Below are positions 47,964-59,600 of a stretch of DNA of 64,000 nt, in pieces. The stretch lies in contig CAVSDF010000008.1 in NCBI GenBank assembly GCA_963726715.1, forward strand, positions 1 through 64,000, given 5' to 3'. A program made the position numbers and the translations under genes. The notes below the pieces were generated by a model. It did not search any database and had not been told where the DNA came from. It was given only the letters and a program-made list of their open reading frames with translations. The DNA is from CAVSDF01 sp963726715. Lineage in GTDB: Bacteria; Bacteroidota; Rhodothermia; Rhodothermales; BA12. Within the stretch, counting starts at the first letter, position 1. The number at the start of each line of letters is the position of its first letter.

Positions 47964-48971
47964 AATGAGATGCGGAACAGCGGGCGGTCTGCCTGGCTGA
48001 CGGACGGGCCACCACCCATCGCCGATGACAGACCTGCCCGCCGCTCCGACGCTCGATCCGACCGACTCGCCCGACGACTTGATCCTCCACCTCTTCGTCT
48101 TCGTCGATGATCTCTACGACGCTCTCGCGCCCGAACACATCCGCCGCCGCCCCGGACACCACCGTCTGCGCCTCTCCGACTCGGAAGTCCTCACCCTCTC
48201 ACTCCTCCAGGAAGCGCTCTCGATCGACTCCGAGGCCAGCTTCTTCCGCCACGCACGACGCAGCCTGCTCCACCTCTTCCCGCACCTGACCAGCCGAGAC
48301 CGCTACCACCGCCGCCGCAAGGCCCTCCGGTCGATGCACCAGGTCCTCTTTGCTCACCTGGCCGCCGAGGCCGAACGCGTGGCCGCCTACCTGGTCATCG
48401 ACTCGGCGCCCGTCGAGACCGTCCGCTTCGCCAGATCGCAGAGCGGCCTGCGTTCGATCCCCGAGGCCCAGTACGGGCTATGTGGCTGCGCGCAAGCAGA
48501 CCTTCTTCGGCTTCCGCTTCCACGCGCTCGTGAGCGATGGCGGGGCGATCGTCGAGTTTGGCCTTGCCGGCGCGGCGGTGCCCGAGAGGGAGGTGGCGCG
48601 CGAGCTTCTCGACAGTCGCGGTGGATCGGCTGTTCTGGGCGATCAGGGCTACTCGGGCGCGCCGCTTCGGGCGTACGCCGACGAGATGGGCATCGAGCTC
48701 GTCGTCACGGCCGCGCGTGTGCACGGAGGCGACCGGGGCGAGGGGGCGGCGCTTCGACGGTCATGGCGAAAGCGGCGCTCGCGCATCGAGTCGGTCTTTG
48801 CGGTGCTGGCCGATCAGTTTTCGGTGTCGCTCACGCGAGCGAGATCGACGGCCGGCGTGTCGATCCGGGTGCTGGCCAAGGTGCTCGCCTACAACGTCAG
48901 TCTTGCGATCAACACGATGCTCGGGCGCCCGCAGACCGCCATCAAAAGCCTCTTCGCATAGCACAGGCCGT
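47948..48971 (+). mobile_element. Complete IS982-family insertion sequence, 1024 bp
   Basis: Bounded by 16-bp imperfect terminal inverted repeats (ACGGGCTGTGCTATGC and the complement of GCATAGCACAGGCCGT) and flanked on both sides by ACTAAC, a 6-bp target-site duplication. It carries one transposase gene that overlaps the right inverted repeat. It is inserted 23 bp after the nrdJ stop codon and just before a low-GC segment. Confidence 0.9.
48025..48961 (+). CDS. IS982-family transposase (one frameshift)
   Basis: A DDE-type transposase of about 311 residues. N-terminal part: LFVFVDDLYDALAPEHIRRR, LRLSDSEVLTLSLLQEAL, SFFRHARRSLLHLFPHL. The first catalytic Asp is in LVIDSAPVETV, the second in VLGDQGYSGAPLRAYADE and the Glu in RRSRIESVFAVLADQF, the normal IS982 spacing. 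Near 48478 one extra base (CGGGCTATG) moves the reading into the next frame (YVAARKQTFFGFRFHALVSD). No slippery heptamer of the A6G or T7 kind is present, so programmed frameshifting is unlikely; a mutation or sequence error would explain it. The stop TAG lies in the right inverted repeat. Confidence 0.88.
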
Positions 48972-48977
48972 ACTAAC
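48956..48977. repeat. IS982 element right end: inverted repeat plus target duplication
   Basis: GCATAGCACAGGCCGT (48956-48971) is the right terminal repeat and ACTAAC (48972-48977) repeats the target site seen at the left end. Confidence 0.85.
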
Positions 48978-49026
48978 TACCGGTAATGGAACGGCCGCAG
49001 TTGGTGGCCTATGGTCAGGGCGGATT

Positions 49027-49380
49027 ATGCTAGACAAACACGTCCCAACGGATACGATCATCACGCTTGACCGCATTGGCTTCGATGTAGAGACAGTGGC
49101 TGCTAAGATGCCTTCCGCGAGTGATGAGGACGTTCTGAATTACTCAATCGCAAGCGGGAGACTTCTTGTTACGTCCGACTCTGATCTGAATCGGATGATC
49201 TATGTTAACAAGTGGCATGTGCCGGACGGATTGATTCTAAACCGAGATCCTTGGCCCATTTCCCTGGCAGGCTTGTGTGGGCTCTCCTCAACCATAGACG
49301 CAAGAATATGGTCATGGTGTTTGGAAGGGACGAGCTCAGAGCGTCAGCACCAATTAGTGAAAGACGATCGTCCCGCGTAA
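49027..49380 (+). CDS. DUF5615-like PIN-fold protein (predicted toxin), low GC
   Basis: A 117-residue frame from ATG 49027 in DNA that is far less GC-rich than the rest of the window. The sequence IMLDKHVPTDTIITLDRIGF with DVETV, then SASDEDVLNYSIASGRLLVT followed by SDSDLNRMIYVNKWHV and GLILNRDP follows the DUF5615/Mut7-C PIN-like pattern (D-x-x-x-P ... SDEE-x-L ... VLVTxDxDF ... G-x-x-L), a family predicted as RNase toxins of toxin-antitoxin pairs. The C-terminal 40 residues do not look like the family and may be frameshifted or truncated. No antitoxin frame (usually DUF433-like, upstream) is present: the IS982 copy ends 55 bp before the ATG. Horizontal origin is likely. Confidence 0.6.
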   Translation: MLDKHVPTDTIITLDRIGFDVETVAAKMPSASDEDVLNYSIASGRLLVTSDSDLNRMIYVNKWHVPDGLILNRDPWPISLAGLCGLSSTIDARIWSWCLEGTSSERQHQLVKDDRPA

Positions 49381-49485
49381 TGGCCCGGCATCAGTACATC
49401 AAGAGGTCGTTTCCTGAGCACCTCATGGTGCGGTAGCATTTTCTGAGTCAGCCTCTGAACTGACTCTCGTGCCGCCCCAACGCAG

Positions 49486-49520
49486 CGCGCCCGGCCCTCC
49501 ACTGCGGAGAGCCGGGCGCG
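49486..49520. terminator. Terminator downstream of DEAD-box helicase gene
   Basis: A 10-bp perfect stem (CGCGCCCGGC at 49486-49495, GCCGGGCGCG at 49511-49520) with further CTCC/GGAG pairing in the loop. Confidence 0.75.
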
Positions 49521-49542
49521 TTCGGTTCGTGCCGATGTGGCG

Positions 49543-50932
<1,390 letters not shown>

Positions 50933-51431
50933 GTAGAGACGCTGGGGGCAGGCGCGGAGGCCTGCCGGGGACGCATCGGGACCTTGAAGCCGGTCGTTTC
51001 CGGGCGCGACCTCGCACAGGGGCGGGCACGCCAGGAACGGTCGTCCGGAGGGAAGGCCCCGACGCAGAGGTCGAGGGGTCCGCTTCCGAGACGTGCCGCG
51101 GTGCGCGAGAGGCGCGGGCGGCGAGAACCTGAAACGGCGTGCGGCACCGTTGCCGCAACAGCCACGAGGATACCGCGCGGCCCAGCCGCCCCGGTGCGTC
51201 CGGGGTGAAGACCCCGCCGGATTCGCAAGGAGACCGCCCTCTCCTGCCGCTGCGGCCTGAACCGAAGGTCCGCGAAGCGGCAGCGGCCTCCGCAGCTGTC
51301 GTCCCGCGCTTGCCCTTCGACGCTTCGACAGGCTCAGCGCGGGCTCCGCTCAGGGACCACGGGCGGGAGGTATCCCGAACCGACGAAGGAGGTCCCGAAG
51401 GGGAGGGCGGATGGGGCAGGGCCCGCGCCCG
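50933..51431. other. Intergenic region with a palindromic repeat
   Basis: No gene is supported in these 499 bases. It holds the promoter region of the helicase gene on the minus strand and, at 51313-51355, an inverted structure of the CTTCGACAGGCTCAG type. The rest is GC-rich without recognised elements. Confidence 0.4.
51313..51355. repeat. CTTCGACAGGCTCAG-type intergenic repeat
   Basis: CCCTTCGACGCTTCGACAGG continues to GGCTCCGCTCAGGG; sequences with the core CTTCGACAGGCTCAG are widespread intergenic repeats in many bacteria. The ends (CCCT ... AGGG) are complementary. Confidence 0.5.
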
Positions 51432-52085
51432 TCAGCGTTCGAGCAGGCCCAACCGCTCGCGCATCTGCGGCGTGTCAGCCAGGGCGATCTTTGCCACGGC
51501 GACGAAGTCGGAGAAGGCGCCGCGCAACGCGCCGACGGCGGTCTCTCGGGCGGCGGTGGCCTGCTGCGCCTCGCCCGTCTCGCGCGCCTGCTCGGCAAGG
51601 GCTGTGCGCAGGCGCTCGACCGCGCCCTGCCCCTCGGCAATGGCCGCCGCATCGACGCGCAGCGGCGCCAGCGGGGCGGCGAGGTCGGGCGTCGTGGCGA
51701 GGACGCGGTAGAAGGTGTCGGCCTGAGCGGCGAGGGCATCGTGGGCGTCGGCGACGCGGCCGTCGAGGGCGAGGGCGCGGTAGGCGGGCGTGCCGCGCCG
51801 GTGGGCGAGGCGGGCGAGTTGCCGGTGGCGGCCCAGCAGGGCGTCGAGGGCGCCACGGGCCTCTCCGACGCGTGCCGTCGCGGTGTACTGCTCCCCGATC
51901 TCGGTGGCCTGCGCACCCGCTCGCGCTTCGGCGGTGTCGACGAGGGCGAGCAGGTCAGCCAGCCGCTCGGCGTCGAGGCCGTAGGGCGCAAGGGCCGCCT
52001 GCACGTCGGGGGCGGCGGCGTTGGTGAAGGCCGTGCGGGCGCGTGAGAGAAGGGCGGCGAGCGAGAGGTTGGAGGGAGAGGGCAT
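51432..52085 (-). CDS. Hypothetical alpha-helical protein
   Basis: A 217-residue protein from ATG 52085 (MPSPSNLSLAALLSRARTAF), rich in Ala and Leu and almost entirely helical; several stretches look like coiled coil (EGQGAVERLRTALAEQARET, GEAQQATAARE). No signal peptide, no membrane segment, no catalytic motif. The frame is complete and free of interruptions, with high GC at third positions, so it is likely real. It is flanked by repeat-rich DNA on both sides and no functional partner is visible. Confidence 0.6.
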   Translation of the reverse strand: MPSPSNLSLAALLSRARTAFTNAAAPDVQAALAPYGLDAERLADLLALVDTAEARAGAQATEIGEQYTATARVGEARGALDALLGRHRQLARLAHRRGTPAYRALALDGRVADAHDALAAQADTFYRVLATTPDLAAPLAPLRVDAAAIAEGQGAVERLRTALAEQARETGEAQQATAARETAVGALRGAFSDFVAVAKIALADTPQMRERLGLLER

Positions 52086-52752
52086 CGGGGCGGGGGATGG
52101 GTGGACCGAAGACGTCGCCGATCATACCGACGGCGCTCCACATCCGCAAGACCCTACGTAAATCCTGTACGTCCGCGTGTCACTCGCTCTCAGGAGGCGC
52201 TGCCGACGCCCTCGGTCGGTTGTGCTCCGGTCTGGCACAGTCGCCCCCGGTCCCACACGGATGCACAGCCGCTCGGCGCAGATGGGCCACCGATTCGCCC
52301 GGACACACCCCCGCTCGGAGACGATCCACCGCGCCTCTCTGGGGAGACGCCGCACCTCGGAGAGGATGCGCCGCGCCTCGGAGAGGATGCGCCACCGCTC
52401 GGGCGAGACACGCTGCGCCTCGGTAGAGACACGCCGCGTCTCGGCAGAGGCCCATCCCCTCTCGGCGAAGGTTCACCACCGCTCAGACATGACCCACCCC
52501 GCCTCGGGGGTCTTCCGTCGCCGGTGGGCGAGGCAGTGGAGGTGCGGGTGGATGACGACGGAGGGGCGAAAGCAGAGCGGGACCGCCCGCCCGCCCCCTT
52601 GCATCTCCGCGCTGCACGCGCTCCGACGCATCCCCCCACGATGTGGAGGAGCATGCCGACGTCCGAAGGGGGCACGTCGTGCCGCCGGACAGGATGCAGG
52701 GCGGAGGAGCGCCGTGGATAGGCCTCCGCGCACAGGTCTCCGCGTACAGGCC
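52086..52752. other. Repeat-rich region without assigned gene
   Basis: These 667 bases contain a 21-bp minisatellite (52305-52515) and otherwise no family-like coding sequence. A plus-strand frame from 52101 to 52721 stays open and reads the repeat as a heptapeptide P-x-L-G-x-D-x with mostly synonymous changes in the Leu-Gly codons, so a low-complexity protein there is possible but not supported by flanking sequence. Confidence 0.5.
52305..52515. repeat. 21-bp minisatellite, about ten degenerate units
   Basis: Units such as CGCCGCGCCTCGGAGAGGAT(G) repeat head to tail with exact 21-bp spacing (for example 52348-52368 and 52369-52389, differing at one position); units further out are more diverged. 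The core CGCTCGG/CGCCTCGG is conserved in most. Confidence 0.8.
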
Positions 52753-55594
52753 TCAGCGCACCACGACCGGAATCGTCTCGGTTGCGGTGGCCGTGCGGGC
52801 GCGCACCACATACACCCCCGGGGTCAGCGACGCGCCGACGGCCACCTCGCGCCGGCCCTCCACGCCCATGCGCTCAGACGAGAGGCGGCGGCCGAGCAGG
52901 TCGAAGACCTCCACGGTCACCTCCTGCGCGGGGCCCCCCATGTCGATGCGCAGGCGGGGGGCTGCGGTGGCGTTGGAGAGCACGGTGAGGGCCAGATCGC
53001 GTGGGCGTGCGGGCGCCTCCGTCACACCGACCGACAGGTTGGTGCCCTCGGTATAGTAGGTGAGGAAGTCCGCCGGTGTGCCGTCGGAGGCCTCGGTGAA
53101 GGAGCCTCCGAGGAAGAGGGCCTTGACGGACGCGCCTGCAGGGAAGGTGGCCGCAGGGGAGGCAGGGGGGGCCTGCCCGATGGCAAGCGCACTGACAGAT
53201 TTGTTGACGCCTCCCGCGAGTGCCTGCCAGGCCGTGCCGGTCCACCGGGCCACGCCGGGGGTGCCAGCGACGCGGTCTGTCTGGCCGGGGCTGTTGTAGG
53301 CAGCCGTGAATCGGCCTCCGACGTAGACATCGCTGCCGCTTACGGCAATCGCATAGATATCTCCGCCGCTGGTTCCGCCGCCGAGCGTCTGCCAGGCCGT
53401 GCCGGTCCACCGGGACACCCTCAAGTAGGTGCCTGCGACGTAGACATCGCTGCCGCTCACGGCAAGGGCATCGACGAAGCTTGTGGTTCCGCCGCCGAGC
53501 GTCTGCCAGGCCGTGCCGTTCCACCGGGCCACGTTGCGGGTGCCAGAGACGGCGCCTGTGCGGCCGGGACCGTTGTAGGCATTCGAGAATGAGCCTCCGA
53601 CGTAGACATCGCTGCCGCTCACGGCAAGAGCACGGACGGTGCCGTCGGTGCCTCCGCCGAGCGTCCGCCAGGCCGTGCCGGTCCACCGGGCCACGTACTC
53701 GACAGCGACGGCGCCTGTCCCGTTGGGGCCGTTGTAGACCCTAGAGAATGAGCCTCCGACGTAGACATCGCTGCCGCTCACGGCAAGGGCATAGACGGAG
53801 CCAGCAGCCACTGGTGCCTCCACCGAGCGCCTGCCAGGCCGAGCCGGTCCACCGGGCCACGCCGTAGGTGCCAGCAACGACGCCTGTGCGGTCGGGGCCG
53901 TTGTAGGCAGTCGTGAATTGGCCTCCGACGTAGACATCGCTGCCGCTCACGGCAAGGGCATAGACGGGTCCGTCGGTCCCTCCGCCGAGGGCCTGCCAGG
54001 CCGTGCCATTCCACCGGGCCACGTGGTTGCCAGTCCCCGTACCTGCCAGATTGGTGAAGTCCCCGCCGACGATGAACTCCGTCGGCGAGAGCACTGCGAT
54101 TGCACGCACGGGGCCGTTGGGCCCGTGGCCCGCTGGAGGCACTGCTGCGTGCCACATCGAGCCATTCCACCGGGCGAGCATGGAGGACCCAGTGACGCCG
54201 CCTGTCTGGCCAGGGCCGTTGTAGGCCGTCGTGAATCGGCCTCCGACGTAGACATCGCTGCCGCTTACGGTGAGGGCAGCGACGGAGCCGCTGGTTCCGC
54301 CGCCGACGGCCTCCCAGGCCGTGCCGCTCCACCGGGCCAGGCCGACGGTGCCATCAACGCGGCCTGTCCAGCCTGTGTTGGAGGGCTTCGAGGGGCCGTT
54401 GTAGGCACTCGTGAATGAGCCCCCGACGTAGACATCGCTGCCGCTCACGGCAAGGGCAGCGACGGGTCCGTTGATCCATTCGCCGAGGGCCTCCCAGGCC
54501 GTGCCGGTCCACCGGGCCAGGCAGAGGGTGCCAGCGACGCGGCCTGTCTGGCCGGGGCCCGCGTAGACGTTCTCGAATACGCCCCCGACGTAGACATTGC
54601 TGCCGCTCACGGCAAGGGCATAGACGGTGCCGGGGCTGGTCCCTCCGCCGAGGGCCTCCCAGGCCGTGCCGGTCCACCGGGCCACGCCGTGGGTGCCAGA
54701 GACGGCGCCTGGCTCGCCGGGGCCGTTGTAGACCGTCGAGAATGAGCCTCCGACGTAGACATCGCTGCCGCTCACGGCAAGGGCATAGACGTCTCCTTGG
54801 GTCCCTCCACCGAGTACCTGCCAGGCCGTGCCATTCCACCGGCTCACGGCTATCTGGCCTCCGACGTAAACATTGCTGCCGCTCACGGCAAGGGCATAGA
54901 CGGAGCCGCAGGAGCCGCAGGCGCCACCACCGAGCGCCTCCCAGGCCGTGCCGGTCCACCGGGCCACGCTGCGGGTGCCAGAGACGGCGCCTGTGCGGCC
55001 GGGGCCGTTGTAGACCTTCGAGAATGAGCCTCCGACGTAGACATCGCTGCCGCTCACGGCAAGGGCCTCAACGGAGCCGTCGGTCCCTCCACCGAGCGCC
55101 TCCCAGTCCGTGCCGGTCCACCGGCCCAGGTAGTCGGCAGCCCCATTGCCTGCCAGATTGGTGAAGTCCCCGCCGACGATGAACTCCGTCGGCGAGAGCA
55201 CTGCGATTGCACGCACGTTGCCGTTCACGTTGGTGCGGAAGGCGCCCGAATAGGCGCCCTCGGCGCCTGCGCGCACGAAGCGTGGTGCCTCCCCGGGGCG
55301 GGCGTCGAGGACGAAGCCGTCGGCGGAGAAGCTGCCCTTGGCCTCCGGGGAAATGCGCCCCTCGGGCGTCAGCACCGACTCGAAGGAGGGTGCCGACGCG
55401 CTGCCATCGGAGGCGGAGGGGGCGAGGGCGCGACCGAGACGGCCCGTGGGCGTGCCCGCGTCGAGGGCGAGCGTGCGGGGCGTGTTCTCAGGCGTCGCGG
55501 CCGGACGCCCGGGTGCTGCGGCGGTGAGCGGCAGGGCGAAGGCGAGCACGAGCGCGATGCGGCGCCTGGGAGCGCGGGAGGAAGCGGCAGACAC
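52753..55594 (-). CDS. Secreted repeat protein with C-terminal sorting domain (one frameshift)
   Basis: About 946 residues. GTG 55594 gives a signal peptide (APRRRIALVLAFALPLTAAA). After a linker, roughly a dozen imperfect repeats of 40-60 residues follow, each with a strand pair like VYALAVSGSDVYVGGSF, YNGPGQTG and VARWTGTAWEALGGGT; the DNA motif GACGTAGACATCGCTGCCGC recurs about eleven times, mostly 112-180 bp apart. NVRAIAVLSPTEFIVGGDFT marks two special repeats. The pattern suggests a beta-propeller-like surface protein. The end is a sorting domain (VTVEVFDLLGRRLSSERMGV, LTPGVYVVRARTA). Near 53812 the frame changes by one base within a repeat. A longer start at 55759 is possible but lacks a signal at its N-terminus. 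Confidence 0.85.
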
Positions 55595-55816
55595 GGAAAT
55601 CGGACCGGAAAGAAGGGAAGGGAAGCCTCGAACGGACCGAGTACCGGGGTGTCTGGCACGAGCACACCCAATGGGGCGGCTCACATGAAGCAGAATGTAG
55701 AGACAGGATTCGCCAGTATGCCCCGTGTACGCGAAGCCCTTTTTCGGGCGAAGAGGCACGCCGCTGGCGAGGAGATCAGGGATGCGTCGGTGGACGATCC
55801 GTCACGGTGCTCTCGG

Positions 55817-56442
55817 TCAGCGCTGCGTGGCGAGCCATGCGACGAAGGCGGCGAGGGCGCGGGCGCGGTGCGAGACGGCGTTCTTGGCCTCGGGCGTCAT
55901 CTCGGCGAACGTCGGCGCATGGTCCTCACCGGTGGCGCCGTCGGGGACGAAGAGGGCGTCGTAGCCGAAGCCGCGCGTCCATGCTCGGCGCGCAGGAGGC
56001 GTCCGGCGCAGTGACCGGCGAAGGTGTGGAGCGCGCCGCTCTCGTCGATGTAGGCGAGGACGGTTTCGAAGTAGGCGCGGCGCTCGGGGGCGCCGTCGGG
56101 GTGCGCGTCGAGGGCGGCGAGGAGGGCGGCGCGGTTGTCGGCGTCGGTGGCGGTTTCGCTGGCGAAGCGTGCGGAGCGGACGCCGGGCGCGCCGCCGAGG
56201 GCGTCCACGAACAGGCCCGTGTCGTCTGCGAGGGCGGCGGTGCCGGTGTGGGCGTGGAGGCTGCGGGCTTTCTTTGCCGCGTTGCCCGCGAGCGTGTCGG
56301 CGTCTTCGACGACCTCGGGCGCGTCAGCGGGGAGCGAGACGAGGGTGACGGCCTCGCCGTCGGCAGTGGCGACGCCTGCGAGCAGGCGTTCGAGTTCGCG
56401 CACCTTTCCGGCGTTGCGGGTTGCGAGGGTGAGGCGGGGCAT
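55817..56442 (-). CDS. rdgB: XTP/dITP pyrophosphatase, RdgB/HAM1 (one frameshift)
   Basis: It removes non-canonical purine triphosphates (dITP, XTP) from the nucleotide pool. N-terminal signature LTLATRNAGKVRELERLLAG, then VVEDADTLAGNAAKKA, the metal-binding LADDTGLFVDALGGAPGV with RSARFA, and RRAYFETVLAYIDESG with HTFAGHCAGRLL. Near 55975 one base is missing; in the restored frame the end is GFGYDALFVPDGATGEDHA, TFAEMTPEAKNAVSHRARAL and AAFVAWLATQR, stop at 55817. About 209 residues, normal. Divergent from the macroglobulin gene. Confidence 0.94.
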
Positions 56443-56533
56443 GGGCGGGGAGTCGAGAGGGGGCGGAAGGTAGGAGGTTGAGGGAATTGATGGCGGGGTG
56501 TCGGTCGCCTCTCGCCTCTTGTCCGTGGTCTAC

Positions 56534-56562
56534 ACCTGTCAGGTCTCCCGGACCTGACAGGT
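56534..56562. repeat. ACCTGTCAGGT-family hairpin, copy 4
   Basis: Perfect 12-bp inverted repeat (ACCTGTCAGGTC and GACCTGACAGGT) with loop TCCCG, in the divergent interval between rdgB and the macroglobulin gene, 62 bp before ATG 56624. Confidence 0.85.
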
Positions 56563-56623
56563 TTCCCCTCGCCGTCACCACTCTGTTGCACCTACTTTCG
56601 AGCACACCCAACACCCGCCCCCG

Positions 56624-59600
56624 ATGCGTCGCCCGATGCGCCTCTCGTCCTTCCTGCGCGCGGCAACGCTCGTGGTCCTCGTCGTCGGCTTTGCCGGGTG
56701 CAAGGGGTGCCGCGACGGCGACGGGGGGGTGACGACGGAGGACGGGCCGTTCGGCGTCAAGAGCGTCGCCTTCGAGGCGCCGACGGGCGCGGCGGCGTTC
56801 GTGCCGGTGCTCGACGGGCCGCTGCGCGTTCTCGCGGCGACGCCGTCGGGGTCGATGGTGGCGATGGGGCCGGGGCAGGGCATCGCGGTGACGTTCACCC
56901 GCCCGGTCGTCGCCCTCGGCACCGAATCCGCGCCTCCCGAGAACGCGATCCGCCTGACCCCCGCCATCCCCGGCACGCTGCGCTGGGAGGGCACGCAGAC
57001 GCTCGTCTTCGACCCCGCGCGCCCGCTTCCCCCCGGCACCGCCTTCACCGCCACGCTCCGCGCCGCCGGCATCGCCGCAACCGACGAGGGCGACGGCGCC
57101 ACCGCGCTCGCCCGCGACACCTCGTGGACGTTCGAGACGCCGCGCCCGACGCTCGTCGCCTCGGAGCCGACGGAAGGATTTTCGTTCGCCGGGCCGACCG
57201 ACCCGCTCCGCCTCGACTTCAACCAGCCCGTCTCGGCCTCCGACATCGACGGATTCATCCGCCTCGAATCGCGCACCGGGCGCGCCTACGACCAGACCGT
57301 CGCGCAGTCGGGCGACTCGGCGGTCGTCGTGCGCCACGGCGCCTTCGCGCTCGGCGACTCGGTGCGCATCGTCCTGCGCGAGGGCCTGCCCGGACGTGGC
57401 GGCCCGCTCGGCAGCGCCGAGGAGCGGCGCGTCGCCTTCCGCGTGCGCCCGGCGGCGGCGTTCGAGGGCGTTGCGCAGCGCCGTGGATATGAGGACGACC
57501 TCAAAGCGCCCGGTCCGTTCGACCCCGAGCGCGGCATCACCCTCCGTTTCGCCACGCCGGTGCGCTTCGGCGCCGTCCGGCAGGCGCTGCGCCTCAGCCC
57601 CGCCGCCGCCTTCCCGCCCGGCGCAGAAGCGGGCGACGCCACCGAAGGCACCGAGCACACCGTCCGCCTCGATCTCTCGCCCGAGGCGTCGTACACGCTC
57701 GCGCTCGCGGCCCTCAAAGACGTCTACGGCCAGACCGTGCCCGCCGCGACGGCCACGTTCCGCACGACCGCACTCGCGCCGAGCGTCCGCGTGCCCGATG
57801 GCGTGATGGTCGTCGAGGCCGGGCCGCAGGCGGCAATCCCGGTCCGGGCGACGAACATCGAGGCGCTCACCGTCGCGGCCGAGCGCCTGACGGCGGCGAC
57901 GCTCGTGCCGCGCCTGCTCGCCTACGACGAGACGCACTACTACGCCGAGCGCGGCGAGGACGCCGCCAAACCGCGCACGCCGCGCCGCCGCGTCGCCACC
58001 GGGATCGCGCGCAACCGCCCCGGCAAGGTCGCCCTCCGCTTCGACAGCCTCCTCACCGCCGCGCCGACTCGCGCAGGCGGTGCCCGCACCGGCCTCGTGG
58101 CGTTCGCCGTGCAGACGCCCGCGAGCGGACCGGGCGAGGAGCCGGGCGTGACCTCAGGCGTCGCGCAGATCACGCGGCTCGGGATCACCGCCAAGCACAG
58201 CGTCGTCGCCGGGATGGTGCTCGTGACCGACATCGTGAGCGCCGAGCCGGTCGCCGGGGCGCGCGTCGAGATCCGCGGGCTCGACAACCGGGTGCGCTGG
58301 ACGGGCGCGACCGGACGCGACGGATCGGTCGAGACGCCGGGCACCGACGCGCTCGGCCTGACGTCGGAGAACGACTGGCAGCGGCCCGTGCAGGTCGTGA
58401 TCGTCGAGAAAGACGGCGACCTCGCCTTCACGTCGAACCTCTACGAAGACGGCCTGGAGCCGTGGCGCTTCGACATCAACGTCGACTGGGCGCCGCTTCC
58501 GGTGACGTACGCGGGCACGCTCTTCACCGACCGCGGCCTCTACCGCAGCGGCGAGCGCGTCGAACTCAAAGGCTGGGTGCGGCGCCGTGCGGGCGGCGAC
58601 TGGTCGGTCTCGCGCGACAGCGTGCGCGTGCTCGTCGAGGACGCCCGCGAGCGCGTCGTGCTCGACCGCCGCCTGCAACTGAGCGAGACCGGCGGCTTCG
58701 ACCTCGGCCTCGACCTCGGCAGCGACGCCGCGCAGGGCGCGTATTCGATTCGCCTCGTCCGCGCCGCCGACACCGCCGCGGTGCGCGACCGCTGGCGCCG
58801 CGGCGGAACGCTCGCGAGCGGCAGCTTCCGCGTCGAGAGCTTCCGCGCGGCGACGTTCCGCGTCGATGCCCGTCCGGAGGCCGACGCCTACGTCGCCGGA
58901 GACCGCGTCGAGGCCATCGTCGAAGGGCGCTACCTGTTCGGCGCGACCCTCGGCGGCGCCCCGGCGCGCGTCGACCTGCGGCTCTCGCCCGAGTCGTTCG
59001 CGCCGCCCGGCTACGACGGATGGGCCTTCGGCGCGCTTCCGTTCGACTACGAGACCGACGAAGGCGACGACCCGAGCTACGGCCTCTACCAGACGCTCGC
59101 CGGCACCGATGCCACCCTCGACGCCGACGGCACGTACCGCCTCTCGCACGTCCTCGCGCCGTCGACGACCGGCATCCCGACGCGCCTGACGCTCTCGGCG
59201 ACCGTCACCGACCCGTCGCGGCAGACGCAGAGCGACGAGACGAGCGTGATCGTTCACCCCGGCCTCTTCTACGTCGGCCTGCGCCCGCGCGCCGCCTACC
59301 TCGACCTCTCGAAAGACAAAGCCCTGGAGTTGGACCTCGTGACCGTCGATCCGGGCGGCGCGCCGACGTCGGGCCGCGTGACGGTCGAGCTGCTGCGCGA
59401 GGAGTGGATCTCGGCCCGCGAAGTCGGCGCCGACGGGCGGCTGCGCTGGCGCTCGGAGCGGCGCCGGACGCCCGCCGGGCAGCAGGCGATGACGATTGCG
59501 CGCGGCAGCCTCGCGCGCGTCTCGATGCCCGTCACCCTCGGCGGCACCTACCTCGTGCGCGCGACCGGCACCGACGTGCGCGGCAACGTCGTGCGCAGCG

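Noticed and set aside
48440..48520. Programmed frameshift in the IS982 transposase
   Set aside because: No slippery heptamer and no following stem-loop; an extra C in CGGGCTATG explains the break, as in many other genes of the window.
53300..55060. CRISPR-like series of short direct repeats
   Set aside because: The repeats are part of a continuous reading frame coding for VYVGG-type protein repeats, and the intervals are similar to each other rather than unique spacers.
55595..55759. Longer N-terminus for the VYVGG-repeat protein (ATG at 55759)
   Set aside because: It would put about 55 unusual residues before a clear signal peptide that starts naturally at GTG 55594.
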